Assembly (NCBI GenBank): GCA_022539475.1
Contig: VCMS01000014.1
Coordinates: forward strand, 1 to 64,000
From: Gracilaria domingensis
Taxonomy: Eukaryota; Rhodophyta; Florideophyceae; Gracilariales; Gracilariaceae
Reading direction: 5' to 3'
DNA: 64,000 nucleotides
The position numbers and the translations under genes are program-made. Position 1 is the stretch's first letter. The number at the start of each line of letters is the position of its first letter. Of this stretch, positions 12,211 through 24,400 are shown piece by piece. The notes below the pieces were generated by a model. The model saw nothing but the letters and a program-made list of their open reading frames with translations, searched no databases and was not told the DNA's origin.

Positions 12211-15200
12211 GGGGCAGTGATTTCACACCAAAAGCGAGCAAATACCGCATAAAGCGTGGCTCTACAGCTTCCAAGTTGCCATGGTACATTGCATTTCCGA
12301 AGCTTATATCACTAGTTTTGAAGCCGCTTGCCCACGTCACTGCAGCTCTCGAAAGAGATATGAACGGCGATGTGTCAATGCTTAACATGCCAAAATTCGT
12401 TGTCCAAAAGGCTGTTCTTGGCTCATTGGAGGCCATTGTGAGACAATGCAGAATGTCTCCGCCTTTATCGTCATGGAAGCAGTTGACCATCGCCACTTTA
12501 GTTTCGATGCGAAATGCTGGTGTTGGACCTCACGGGCAGGTGATGCGATCGCGGTCTCTTCGAGTGTGTTCTGAGATGCTTCGTATACGTCCGTTTGAGA
12601 CTGCGTTTTGTACAGGAAGCGTTTTGAAGACTCTAAAGGATGCTGGTTTCAACACGGAGACAAATCGAACTATTAAGAAGACCCCAGCTTTCATACAATT
12701 TCTTGGAGTTGTTATGCGATCTGACGCATTGAATGGGAAGGAAGAACTCGTAACGAACCATATGTGGGCTCTGGAATATTGCTTTGGTGTCGTGAAAGGT
12801 ACAGAAGTAGATCATCAACAACATGATGTTGACACGGTTGATGTTGTTCTTGCTATTGGGAAAGGGTTCCTATCGTTTTGTCATAGCTTATCATTTCCAA
12901 ACCCGAAACTCGCCCCTGTGCTTGTTGTCAATATTAATCGTCTCCTGGAATTGTTATCGAGTGCACTGCAAACTTTGGTACTACGACTTCTCGATCGAAT
13001 GGAAAACGGGCCGAAAGCACTGAAAACATGGGCCAAAGCTTTTGCGAAATCTCTGGAAGTTCTGGAAGTTCTTGCCGCCTTTGAGCTTATGGACGTACTA
13101 ATGTTAGTTCCCGTGGCTGATACTTTGAGTGCATCTCTTATATCTGGAAACTGGCATGCATCGTCAGCGAAGAGTTCACTAAGGGCTCTATCGGCTATTG
13201 CAATTCGAGTTAGAAAAGGCGATGGAGATGAACATCGCGCGATTCAGAAAAGTATATTACGCCTTATTCCCCAGATAGCTCACTCAAGGTATACGAAGGA
13301 CTCATTGGCATTTGTCGCATTATTCGATCTGCTTTCCAACACCAGTCAAGCTGATTTAGTGTCCGCCTGTCAAGTTCTGAAATCCATGTATGCCATGAAG
13401 TCAACAAAACTTGATTCCCCTGATTTAGACGAACGAATCGAAGCCTTGAACGAGCTTAGCGCCATGATGAAGAAAGGAATATCCGCCGGGAGTTCAACTA
13501 TTCAGATTAGGAAGAATACCGAAGATGCAAGAGACGTCGCTCTTAGTGAGAAATATATTCCATGCGGTCCGGATGCTCTTGTGGAGCTTTTCTGTAGCGC
13601 TTTCGCTGCGGTCCGTAGTGATGATACTGCAGTTCGCGGGAACGCTGGATATTGTATTGCTTTAATGGCGAAATGGGCTGCTTGCTCCGACAGCATTGGT
13701 GTAAAGCAGTTGAGGATACATCTATTGGAATCACTTATTCATGCAACTTTTAAATCCAGAGACAATGACTGTCGAAGTGAGTATTGTCGAGCTTTGGGGG
13801 AATTTGTTCGCAGTTCAAGTATGTCGAACCGTGTTTACGATGATGGGCTCCTTATCCTCCCAATCATGAAAGACCTACCCTCATCAACTGATGTCGAGGT
13901 TGACGTTTTCGAGAACTTAGTTCATTTGCAGGCGCATCCTCGAGGAAGAGCAATCCGGGATGTTGAGAAATATATTTCATCTTTCAGGCAGAGGCGATCA
14001 GACGAAGACAAACATGCGATCGGTACAAGGCATTCGTGAAATCTTTTTGTCTACCTTTGGCTCTCAACATGGCACTAGAATTGGTGGAGACCATAGATTC
14101 TCAGAATCGAGGGCGGCAAATGAAAGAATTTCAGGCGAAAGAAAGCTCAAGGCGTGGTGTAGGGTTGTGGGCAGTGTCATTAGCAGGCGAATCAACACGA
14201 CTATTAGATTGGGAGGATTACAAAACGTGCTTAAGCGACATTCTGAGGCGTTTGCGAAGTGAAAAGAGAGAGAATGTATGCAGTGCATTATTCAAACTGT
14301 TGGTGAAGGTCTCCGACGCCTTCCCACCGTGACGGTATGACGAAGAATCTGTTGAATACATCGAAACATCAACATATTTGGCAGATGTCGTTTTGCCACG
14401 AATGCTTCAATACGTCACTGCCGGAGCAGTTGAAGGAGATGTAATTAATGATTCGAGTAGACAAGAAGATCCTAGGAACAGGTCCGGTGCGTTAGCATTT
14501 CAGGCCCCAGTGGCAGTGGCAATCGCACAGTCGATGTTACAGCTCCCATCTGCCAAAATGGACACGTTAATCCCTCTATTGGTTACCCCTATGACAAACG
14601 CACTACGCTCGCGAAGGAGTGGTATTCGGGATTCTGCTAAAAAGGCTCTTACTTCAGTCGTTCTTATTCTTGGTCCAAAGTATCTGGGTTACGTTATTCA
14701 GCAAGTTCTGTCAGGCTTACCTGAAGGATAGTCATTCCTAAAGCCATGCTCAAAGAATCTGGGAAGCACCAGGACGAAGACGCGCAACAGTTTTCAAGCT
14801 CAAGCTACAATCACCGGATTTGTAAGCTTGTTATGCAATTCTTGTCCTCAATTCTTACCAAGAACTGGCCGACAATCTGGGAAAGAACTGCAAACTGGAC
14901 GAAGATGCAGGCCATGTGTGAGCCATTTCTGCCATTTATTGTCAAGGCTCTGAACTATGGTCGAGAGGACTTGACCTTGGTGGCCTTCAAGGTCACGCAA
15001 AGAATGCTGAAATTACCCCTTCCTGGAAGAATAGAAATGGCGAAGAGTCTATCAGACACGATGTTGAACTTGTTATCACATGGATCCAATGCTATTAGTA
15101 ACACTGGAGTTGCAGAAACGGAATACAACCTGTCCATAACCTGTCTCCGCTCCGCAGCTGTACTCCTATCTGAGGTTGGGACAAAGAACTTCACAGTCGT

Positions 15201-16013
15201 TTCTCGAGAGCGTGTGGAGGCACTGATTACCATTAGTTGTGAATTAATTGACTCAGGAGGTCCTGAGATGCGAGGAGCTGCGCTTTCTGTGCTTCGATCT
15301 TTGGTGGCTGGTCAAGTTATCATTCCGAAACTCTATGATGCTATAGAGAAAGTCAAACATTTAGCTATTCATTGTCAATCTCGACAACTTAGAGACGCCT
15401 GTACGAACCTCTCTATCACGTTCCTGGTGTCATTTCCGCTGGGGTCAAAACGTGTGTGCCAGCACCTTGAGCTTTTTGTGCGCAACTTGAGTTATGAGCT
15501 CGCAGCTGGACGGCTTGCGGCGTTGAATGCGATACATGCCGTATTGAACAAGTTCCCAGGGGACGTCCTAGAACGAGAAAGTGAATACCTTTTTGTGGCG
15601 TTGTGGAATCTGGAGATATTCAATATCTAGCACCTGATAGTTCTGAAACTAAGGAACCCGCCCCTCACAGCCCTGAGGAGCTTTGTGCAGACGGTAATGA
15701 TACAAGCAGTGATGGGATAACGGGAGGGGGGTTGCGTATGATGGGTCAAACGTTGCAAGAATCATTATCAGAGGTTCTAGGGACTACCGAGTACTTTGAG
15801 GTCTACAATCAACTGAGAAGCTTGCGAGGGGAAATGAAACAAGCCCGGAAGAGAAATGAGGCTTTGTTGGCTGCAGTTCACCGGGGACGCACTGCTAAGA
15901 AATGTAGTGAGAAGGTTGCTGTGCGTGAGTGGTCATGGGGGAAGCTAAACAAGGCTCGTCGAAATGCAGATTCTATCATCTTTTACAACAACAAATTATG
16001 GCAGGAAGATTAG
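12195..16013 (+). pseudogene. UTP20: UTP20-like (U3 snoRNP HEAT-repeat protein), 3' fragment, decayed
   Basis: Pieces in several frames together match the C-terminal part of UTP20, a nucleolar HEAT-repeat scaffold of the small-subunit processome. Recognisable blocks are the VFENLVHLQ.H.R.RA region near 13915, the IRD.A..AL segment near 14620, the FPLG...LE block near 15435 and the basic C-terminal tail near 15840-15960. Breaks seen: one-base frameshift near 14030, in-frame TGA at 14330-14332, frame change near 14731-14746, and near 15610 a jump straight to the C-terminal tail. That jump omits several hundred residues of the usual protein. The 5' part is missing because copy B of the chromovirus adjoins it. 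UTP20 is essential in yeast, so an intact copy is expected elsewhere. Confidence 0.75.
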
Positions 16014-16207
16014 CTTGGGATCAAGGAAGTACCTGTCCCTCAATTCTTTAGACGACCAGCGAACTAACACGCCGATTCTAGGTGTACTGAGTCCGTATTG
16101 AATACGAATCAAACTCCGGCGATTTCCACCGTATAGACCTCGAGGTAAACCTTTCTCACTATATTGTGGGGCTGCATTCTCCTCAAGAGACCCACATCGG
16201 TGTGATA

Positions 16208-18129
16208 TCAAAGCATCTCTATAGCTTCAGAAGTAGGGACGAAATCAGTTCCCCAATTTTCCAGCTCATCCAATTCTAGTTCACAATCTCCAACATCAAC
16301 CATGTCACCTGATATGTTCTCGTCGTCCAGAAAGCGTGAATACATCTGCCCATTCGTCCCTGCTTCTTTCAAATTTGACTTCATCGCTTCCTTTGCAGCT
16401 CCAAATCGCAAATCCGTATACTCAACCTCCTCATGTTTCTTCTCCACCCGCCCTCGAGCATCGAACAAAGATTGGTTTAACGCACAAAAAATCAGTTTAG
16501 ACACTTTTCCCTGCTGTAGTCGGTTTCGAGATGGAGTTCTAAGTCTGCCCTGCAGACTAAAACTGCGCTCCACACTCGAAGATGACGGACTAGAACATAA
16601 AATCCGTAGCGCAAATTCACGCAGAAGGGAGGTCTTAGGGTATTCAACCCAGTAGTAGACAGGCGTTTGATTGTACATCATTAGTGAATGCCTCGCGATA
16701 GGATCTTGCATCTGTGAACGCCAGCTCATACGAACAGAAAGGAACTCCTGACAAATACGGTCCACTGCTCCATGTTCACCCCCTTCACTAGGGACCTTTT
16801 CGCTTGCAGGATAGCAATCGGATTTAACAAATGAAAGCACATGCTCTACAAGGTGCGGACGAAACGCTCCCAGGTTTTCCCCCAGGCTCCTTATATCCAA
16901 CATGTATGCCACATGATGTAGCGGTGTCACCAACGCGACTTTTTGTCCCTCCCCCCTCATACGTCGTTCAAAAATCGTGATGATCTCTTCACTTCTCTGC
17001 GTCGTGTAAAAGGGAGTAATGGGAAGTTGCTTAAGCTTGTTCAAAAGTTGCACCGTGGCCGGATATACCTCAGATAAAAGAGAGGACTCGTCGTCAAATA
17101 TTCTCAAGTACTGACGAACAAGGCGGAAAATGTGGTATACGTTCAAAAGCTTGTCGTATAAGGCCTCGTTCCGAATGGTCGCTTTAAACAGGTCGCGTTT
17201 GTCTCTGTTTCGGCCACTGTACAAATTGGAATGGAAGTCAGTGCACCCTATAAGTTCGTTTAGAACTGCCTTACATCTCAGGAAGGACGCAATCATGCTC
17301 TCTGACGAAGCAAAACGAGTTTGTGCCATCTTACAGGGAAGAATGGCAGAAGGGGGCAGACGCACTCTTCCATATTGGTCCACTTCCCGTGAGGATCGGG
17401 TCCGAGGAGTTCGTAAATTGAACCGCGTTTTCAGCTCCTTGAATCTATGATAGAGCTTGGGGTGGTTCCTGAGATCACCAATCACACTAGAAACCATCAC
17501 AAGAATCTCGTTAATCCACGCCAGCTTACCCATATCCTGCATTAATAGATTTGCCAAGTGCGTCTGGTCCTGGCAAGACAACATGAAGTTGTGCCTCTGC
17601 AATATATTCTGCTTGGCTTTAACACAGGAGCTCGTGTTATCACTGACTACAGCGCAGATTCGCTGTATGTCCCCAAATTCCAACATAGTATCCTCCACAA
17701 CCTTAGCATAAAAGGCTGAATCACAGGTCATAGATCCAGTAAAGATCGATTTCAAGAAGAACGTTTTCCTAACCTTCTCCATTCCAGTAAGAGATAATAA
17801 AATGTTGACCACTCCTTCATTATTCACATCCGTCCACCCATCAAAAATTAATGTACCGTAAGAATCTTTCAAAGATGCCGAGATAGACTGCTTCACGCGC
17901 GCGTGCATAGTCTCGTAGTAAATACTGATATTCTTGGAGCCCATGCGTTGTGGATCAGGTAGTTGCTTGCTTAACTCATAATTAGCAATTTTGATGATCT
18001 GATAGAATTCATCGGAGCCCTCCGTACGACTTAGTAGAGAAAACGGGAGCATATGCTTGACAAAGAAACGTGTAACGAGGTTGTTGAACATCGATCGGCG
18101 ATCGCGAGAGTCAAAACTTAAGTCGCTTC
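16208..18129 (-). pseudogene. hAT transposase, C-terminal part (split by copy C)
   Basis: Catalytic and dimerisation part of a hAT-family transposase. Visible features: the FDGWTD block with the first catalytic Asp, VVSDN with the second, a Cys/His-rich CQDQTH segment, and near the C-terminus a typical hATC dimerisation motif (S.SSVERSFS...R.R), which supplies the catalytic Glu. The frame is open up to the exact 5-bp target duplication of the LTR element at 18125-18129. The N-terminal part is at 30496-30996. Without the retrotransposon and one copy of the 5 bp the frames on both sides are in phase, so the gene was probably intact when hit. Confidence 0.85.
18125..18129. repeat. Target-site duplication GCTTC, left copy
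   Basis: GCTTC precedes the 5' LTR here and follows the 3' LTR at 30496-30500. Five base pairs is the usual length for Ty3/gypsy integrases and fixes the limits of copy C. Confidence 0.9.
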
Positions 18130-18945
18130 TGTAGTGCAACGCGATTGCGGGACTCCTTCGCTGATGCGATTCATAACATGCACGGCGATGCCGGGAGGTG
18201 GTGGCACACAGTATGAGTAACTGGTAAGATCAGCCCATTCTTGGGTATACTTAATATTAGAATTAGTGTTATGAGGCGCACGGCTTAGCCGGTGGGTCAC
18301 ACACGTGTGGGAAGTTTGCACCCATTAGTTGGGGTATTTTAGATGTTTATTCTAGATATTTTCGCTACACCGCTTGACAGTGGGTTGGCACTCTACACTA
18401 CTTAGTAGGTTGAGCTGCACCCATTGTCGGGGAAGTAAACGAACCAACCGAGTGTTCGGCTCTGATGTTTCACCCTTGGTGACCGATATCCTCCTCCCGG
18501 AGAGTCGGCACCTTGTGCAGGGCTCATCATCCGCCTCGCGGCATCATTAACACCACTACCGCTTTCGCGTGTTTACTTTGTGTGTGTTTTCTTTATTTCT
18601 GTCCCTGTTATACAGGTAGCACTACTTGGTGTACCGGTGCATACCGTTCGTGGCTCGACACACTCGCGTGGGCTATTACCGCTCTCGCGTGTCATCGCCA
18701 CACTCGTGGGTACCGCGTGCTACGCACGTGACGCTACTGCCGACTTGTGTCGTGTGTTCTCTACCGCTGGACGCTTCTTCTTCGCCGCTTCGCTCCCTCC
18801 ATTACTTGGGAAGGGTCGACCCCGGTCTTACACCCGGCATTGCCGTGTCGTACCTGTGGGAGCGCTCTACTGCTGTGCTCGCCTCTTGAGAGAGGGTCTG
18901 AACCGCCTTTGCGTGTCTTTCCCCATCGCTGGGTTTTGCACAACA
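18130..18945 (+). repeat. 5' LTR of chromovirus copy C (816 bp)
   Basis: Runs TGTAGTGCAA...TTTTGCACAACA. It is the same length as the 3' LTR. By eye I found a single mismatch between them (A at 18226, G at 29776). Candidate promoter elements are the AT-rich GTATACTTAATATT near 18256 and a cluster of CGCGTG motifs between about 18565 and 18720. No AATAAA signal is seen. Confidence 0.93.
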
Positions 18946-19385
18946 ATTGGTCTCCCGACTTAGAAGTCGCGTTGATCCAGCAAGTTGGTTTTCTGATCAA
19001 TTTCCGGTTTGCCGGTTCGTATCTGGTCGTGGAGATACACTACACAGTTTCTACTGGAAGGCTTTGCCGACAGACGTCGTGTTGGTACTGCTTTCCTCAT
19101 TTTGGGTTGTTGTTTGGACACGGTTTACTACCGGTGGCACTACCTATTTCCGTAGTGTGTGATTCCCGTCGGTACGGTTGTTGTCACCCCGTTTGGGTTG
19201 TCTACTGTTCCCAGCAATCTGGTCGAATCAGCCCCAATTCCGTATACGGCTGTTCCCGTTGGTACGGTTGGTTCGTCCGATTTGTCGGTTATCGTCACTC
19301 GCGTGAGGACGCTACACTCATTCGAGGTTAATTTGTTGTTTTGCTTTCCTGTTCCCAGTTTTCTGGTTGTATCTCGTCGTGGACG
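18946..19385 (+). other. Primer-binding site and untranslated leader, copy C
   Basis: Two bases after the LTR comes TGGTCTCCCGACTTAGAAG (from 18948), a plausible primer-binding site; I could not match it to a known tRNA 3' end. CGACTTAGAAGTCG (18956-18969) is a perfect inverted repeat overlapping it. CCCGTYGGTACGGTTG occurs twice, at 19165 and 19255. There is no convincing coding frame. Confidence 0.6.
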
Positions 19386-21470
19386 ATGGCGTCGGGCAAG
19401 CGCTCGAGCCCTACGAAGTCTCGCTCCGTTGGCTCTGGCTTGCCCCCACGTCTGCGGTCTGTTCCTGAACCCCTACAGGGTGATGGAAGGAAACCCGGAA
19501 ACCGGAAACAGCCTGACAAGTCGTCTGACGCCCCAGTGGCTGGGCCCTCATCTGCTCCTTTGGAGGGTCTTATACCCGCTGTCGCGGCGAAGGATGCGCT
19601 CGTAAACGAGTTGGAGACTCAAGTTCGTGTGCTTGAGGCTCAGACTGCTGTCATGAGGAGTTCTCATGAAGCACTCGTTTCCGAGGTCGACACACTTCGT
19701 TTGAAGGTTGACGCAGCCCTCAACGGAGGTGTATCAGATGATCTACGTATTTTACGGAAGGATGTTAATGCCCTCTTGGAGGTTCTTCAAGGATATCCCG
19801 GTTTCACCGAGGAGGTTAACACGAAGTTCATTCGGATCCTTGGCCGTCTTGAGACGTTAGAGGCCACCATCCGTGAGGATGACGGCCCTGCTGCCGCCTC
19901 TGCGGGAGTGTCTCGTGGTACACGTGACCGGAAGTCCGGGAAGAGTCGCTCTAAGAAGAGGAATGTCGACGAGTATGACTCGGAATCGTCACAGTCTTCT
20001 GGTATTTCAAACCGCTCGGCGGGTTCTTTATCATCGAGCTCGTCAAGTGACGGTGAACGTCGCGCTCGTTCTACGCGTTCGCGGAGTTCTACGTCCACCT
20101 ATGGTGTTGTTGGTACCCGGAAACGGGGGCGAAAGCACTCAGGTTTGAGGGAACTGGAGCCGACGAATCCCTTGTTCAAAAGGTTGTTATCTTACCGGTA
20201 TTACCGTTTGGAAGATTCAAGTCTGAACCGGACGCCCCGTGGCACGGGTAAGGTGAAGGACTGCATCAAACGCATGTCCTTAACCTTTCGCAACCAGTTG
20301 TTCACTGGGGAGGATCCCATTCTGGTGCTTGACTTTCTTTCACGCTTTGTAGCGGAAGCTGACATCCTCGGCATGAGTGAGGGGCAAGCTTATGTTGCCT
20401 TACCGTATTTTCTACGTGGACTCGCTGAAGATCAGTATAACTCTGTAAGAGGTTCATCTCGCGCCTCTGAAGGAGGGGTCACCTGCTGGCCCGAAGCAGT
20501 GCAGTATTTGTTGCGCTCGTATGCGACAAATACCTCTATCGAGGAAGCAATCACCGCGTTGCGGGAGACGAAACAACGCCCGAAGGAGTCGGAAACCGAG
20601 TACTCGGTACGCCTGAATAAGGCATTCCACCGTTGTGGCAATGTTTACTCCTCAAACGAGCGCTGCACGCTGTTTATCAACGGATTGAATCCGGCTATTC
20701 GCACTCTGGTTGCCCAGCGACGGGAAGACCGGAAGAAGACTACCTATCTGGAGTTAGTGCAGTACGCGAAGGCGGAGGGAGACGCCTTGCGCGCACGCAC
20801 CGGATACCGGGTTTCAACCAAGGCGTTGCACCTCGAAGGAGGGTCGTCATCGGCTTCACTGCTACCGCAGGACTTTTCTGGCCACGATGTGGATAACTTA
20901 CATCTCGCACAGGTGGACCTGGATTCTATTCCGACTACGGAGTTGCCTTCTACTTCAGAAGCCTCGTCGAAGACGGAAGATGCGCTGCTTTACGCAGACC
21001 GTCCACGCGTTCGCGGTCCTCAAGTACCCTATTCAGGGAGTCGTCACCAGCGACCTGGTTGGGTAGACCCGCGAACGGTGAAGTTCCAAGACCCACGGAG
21101 TTCCGGAAGACCACCCCTGATCTGTTTCACGTGTTACAACCACGGGCATGCAGCTCCGAACTGCAACCTCTCGATGAGGGAAATGCCCACGGTTGTGGCG
21201 AATTTTGAAGCGCTGACCCCCGCCGAACAGGCGTCAGTGCCGGTAACCGCATATCTGCGTGCGAAGGCTGAGTACCCCTGTAGGGTGTCTGCTGCAGAAT
21301 TGGCTGCGTTACTGCACTCTGGTTCGACCCAGGTCAATGTTTCACCGGCTCAAGCCGTGGCGGCAACCGCTGTTGCGGGTAGTTCTGTCGCTGTTCCACA
21401 GGAATCTGTGAAGATGCCTGCTGCACAGGACGCCGTTCCCGTTAGAACGGATGGAACTCAGTTAAACTGA
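19386..21470 (+). CDS. gag: Gag polyprotein, copy C
   Basis: A 694-residue structural protein forming the virus-like particle. The ATG at 19386 is preferred over an upstream in-frame TTG. Layout: basic Ser/Pro-rich start, a predicted coiled coil (about residues 80-165), a Ser/Arg-rich stretch (about 180-255), a capsid-type helical domain (about 275-500), and a CCHC zinc knuckle at 580-593 (C-x2-C-x4-H-x4-C) for RNA packaging. The stop TGA at 21468-21470 follows the slippery heptamer at 21461. The pol frame is already open from 21446, so the two overlap in the -1 register. Confidence 0.88.
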   Translation: MASGKRSSPTKSRSVGSGLPPRLRSVPEPLQGDGRKPGNRKQPDKSSDAPVAGPSSAPLEGLIPAVAAKDALVNELETQVRVLEAQTAVMRSSHEALVSEVDTLRLKVDAALNGGVSDDLRILRKDVNALLEVLQGYPGFTEEVNTKFIRILGRLETLEATIREDDGPAAASAGVSRGTRDRKSGKSRSKKRNVDEYDSESSQSSGISNRSAGSLSSSSSSDGERRARSTRSRSSTSTYGVVGTRKRGRKHSGLRELEPTNPLFKRLLSYRYYRLEDSSLNRTPRGTGKVKDCIKRMSLTFRNQLFTGEDPILVLDFLSRFVAEADILGMSEGQAYVALPYFLRGLAEDQYNSVRGSSRASEGGVTCWPEAVQYLLRSYATNTSIEEAITALRETKQRPKESETEYSVRLNKAFHRCGNVYSSNERCTLFINGLNPAIRTLVAQRREDRKKTTYLELVQYAKAEGDALRARTGYRVSTKALHLEGGSSSASLLPQDFSGHDVDNLHLAQVDLDSIPTTELPSTSEASSKTEDALLYADRPRVRGPQVPYSGSRHQRPGWVDPRTVKFQDPRSSGRPPLICFTCYNHGHAAPNCNLSMREMPTVVANFEALTPAEQASVPVTAYLRAKAEYPCRVSAAELAALLHSGSTQVNVSPAQAVAATAVAGSSVAVPQESVKMPAAQDAVPVRTDGTQLN
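21461..21467 (+). promoter_or_regulatory. Candidate -1 ribosomal frameshift site GTTAAAC
   Basis: The gag frame reads TTA AAC TGA, preceded by G, so G_TTA_AAC is an X_XXY_YYZ-like heptamer touching the gag stop codon. A short stem TCTCC/GGAGA begins 12 bases downstream (21480-21492), and a 7-bp stem with loop TCAC lies at 21520-21537. Pol continues in exactly the -1 frame. The same heptamer works in some nidoviruses (established); its use here is inferred. Confidence 0.65.
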
Positions 21471-24400
21471 GTACGGGAGTCTCCAATGGAGAGGCGCCCG
21501 AGTCGAGGTCTACGGCGCCCGAGGCGTCACCGCCTCGCTCCCAGGTCAAAATCCTTTCGAGGAAACAGACCGTCCTAGACGTGGACTCTACCACCATCGG
21601 TGTGTTACGTCGCCCGTGGATACGGTTCAGGAACAACCGGATCCCGGATCGAGTCATGGTGCTGGCCAAGCGAAACTACAAGATATTTGCTGACCTTGGC
21701 CTATCCACCCAGTATATGGTGCGTCATCTCTCTGTCTTGGATACAGGTGCTGGCCCCAACTTCATTGTTGAGTCGTTACTACCGCCGGAAGTCCGTTGTC
21801 GAATCCGCTCTGGACCCGTCATGGACGTGGCAGATGCCAACAATAACCCGTTACAAACGGCTGGAATGGTTTCACTGATTGTCAGGATTGGTAACTGCAT
21901 CGAGCAGGTAGAATTCATCGTCTGCAAGACGCTCGCTGCCCCTGTCATTCTAGGGTGTGACTTCTGCGACAGATATGTCGAAGCCATACGACCGCGTGCG
22001 CGTGAAGTGGAAATGGAAGATGGTTCGGTTGTACCGATTGTTCGTCGCTCATTACGCCGAGCGTCAGCTAAGCTGGTACCACTACCCGCTCCTCTACAGG
22101 ATTCCTCACCTCCGAAGGAGTCGCCGAAGCTCCGCGTAGCGCGTGCAATTTCTATTCCGCCAGAATCCCAGGTTTGGGTTGATGTTACTGCCGCACCGCG
22201 TGGTTTGCGGGTTGTTCAACCATTGAACTCGTTATACGAGAAGTATCAGGTCGCGTTGGCGAACGGAGTTGTTCAAATCAACAGCGAACACCCCTTTCGG
22301 GTTATGTTGGCCAACTTTGGCAAGAAGCCCCAGTATCTGGTGAAGAACCAAGTAATTGGTACTGTCTTACCGCACCCTACGGCGCTTATCCCTACAAAGG
22401 TGACTGCCGCCGAGATGCTCGGGCTTGCTGAAGAACGCACTGGTTTGCTTCACCCTAAGGAGGGGGAGGAAGAATCGTCGCGCTCGTCTGCGTCGGACCC
22501 GTCCCAGACGGTTGAACACCCGTCCCAGACGGTTGAACACACGAATGACTCGGAAGCTAGGACCGTTCCTACGAGTTATGACAAGATTGACCCTATCAAG
22601 GAGTTAGAAGAATTGAATCTCGGTCATGTACCGGTTTCACACCGTGAGAAGTTGCGCAACATGTTGCGAGAGTTTACACCAATGTGGGATGGTTCCCTCG
22701 GAGAGGTTTCAACTACGGAACACCGGATTGACCTCCTGCCGGAGACCAAGCCGATTGCTCAGCACCCTTACAGGGCAGGCCCGAAAGCACGGGAAGAGGA
22801 AGAGTTTCAGATCAACAAAATGCTCCGCGCTGGCGTGATAGAACCGGCTCAGTCGCCGTGGGCATCTCCAGTTGTACTGGCTCCGAAACCCGACGGGTCC
22901 TGGCGCTTTTGTATCGACTATCGTCGCTTGAACGATGTCACCGTCAAAGACGTGTACCCCATACCTCGTATGGACGAGTATATCGACTCGCTTGGCGATG
23001 CTACTGTGTTCTCCACTTTGGATGCAAACTGGGGTTACTGGCAAGTACCAGTTAGACCGGAAGACCGTGACAAGACCGCGCTTACCTGTCATTCAGGACT
23101 ATACCGCTTTAAGCGTATGCCGTTCGGGTTAACGAACGCCCCCGCTACGTTTCAGCGTGCTCTGGACATTTTGTTAGCTCGCTTCAAATGGCGGAGTTGC
23201 TTGGTATACCTCGATGACATCATCGTGTTTTCCAACAGTTTGGACGATCACCTCGAACATGTTCGGGAGATAATGACCGCTTTGCGGGATGCTGGAATTA
23301 CTCTCAAATTGAGGAAGTGTGAGTTTTTCACTCACTCAGTGAAGTATCTGGGCCATGTCATACGTCCAGGACGGTTACTGATCGAGGAAGCTCGCGTGAA
23401 GTCCCTCAAAGAGGCGAAGCACCCCACTACACAGACAGAGCTACGCTCCTTTCTGGGGCTATGCAACGTTTATAGACGGTTCATTTCTCGCTTCGCGAAG
23501 ATCGCGGGACCGCTCAACGAACTCCTGAAGAAGGGACAACCGCCCAAATTGGGACCACTTACCCCCACGCAAGTGGAGGCCTTCAACTCTCTTAAAGAGG
23601 CTGTTACCACGGCACCCGTGTTAGCGTTACCAAAGAACGGGTTGCCGTACACCGTGGATACGGATTCGAGCGATTACCAAATTGGCTGCGCTCTCTTTCA
23701 GACTACACCCGAAGGGGAACGCAAACCAATTGGCTATTGGTCTCGTACACTCAACGTGCACGAGCGCAATTACTCGGTATCCGAGAAGGAGTGTCTCGCC
23801 ATGGTATGGGCTTTGCAGACTCTACGACCATATCTTATGGGTGTGCACTTTACCGTCAATACGGATCATTCCGCCTTGCGTTGGTTAATGTCAGTCACGG
23901 AGCCTTCCGGACGCTTAATGCGTTGGCGTCTTCGGCTTGCCGAGTTTGACTACGAGGTCACCTATAAGAAGGGTTGTTTAAACGCGCAAGCGGATGCTCT
24001 TTCACGTCTAGGAACTGAAGGTGAAGCTTTACCCCTCGATGACGAGGATGAAGATATCCCCTGTTTCCTCATGGAGGAGGGTGATGAAGACTACGACATC
24101 GTGTCGGACGACATCTGTGATGATTTGCTCGTCGCAGACGGTGAAGACCCGGAATCCGGTACATTCGTCCCCATTACTCCAGAAGAGCTGGTGCGGGAAC
24201 AGCAATCTGACCCGTTCTGTACGAGGATACGCTCCCAAATTAATGGTGGTGCTAACATCCCGTTCGGGGTCAACACACAAGGTTACCTCGTCAGAGTGGT
24301 TCGTTCTACCCCACAGATTGTGGTTCCTCACTCCTTACAAACAAGGGTATTGCATCTCTCGCATCACTCGCGGATGGCTTCCCATCCGGGTGCTAAGCGG

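Noticed and set aside
12276-12278. Start of the UTP20-like frame as a real gene start
   Set aside because: The codon is TTG and the frame stays open upstream to 12195 next to the LTR; the protein is 5'-truncated, not initiated here.
18948-18970. Primer from tRNA-Arg(UCU) anticodon region (reverse complement contains CTTCTAA)
   Set aside because: The flanking bases do not form a proper anticodon stem, so the resemblance is probably chance.
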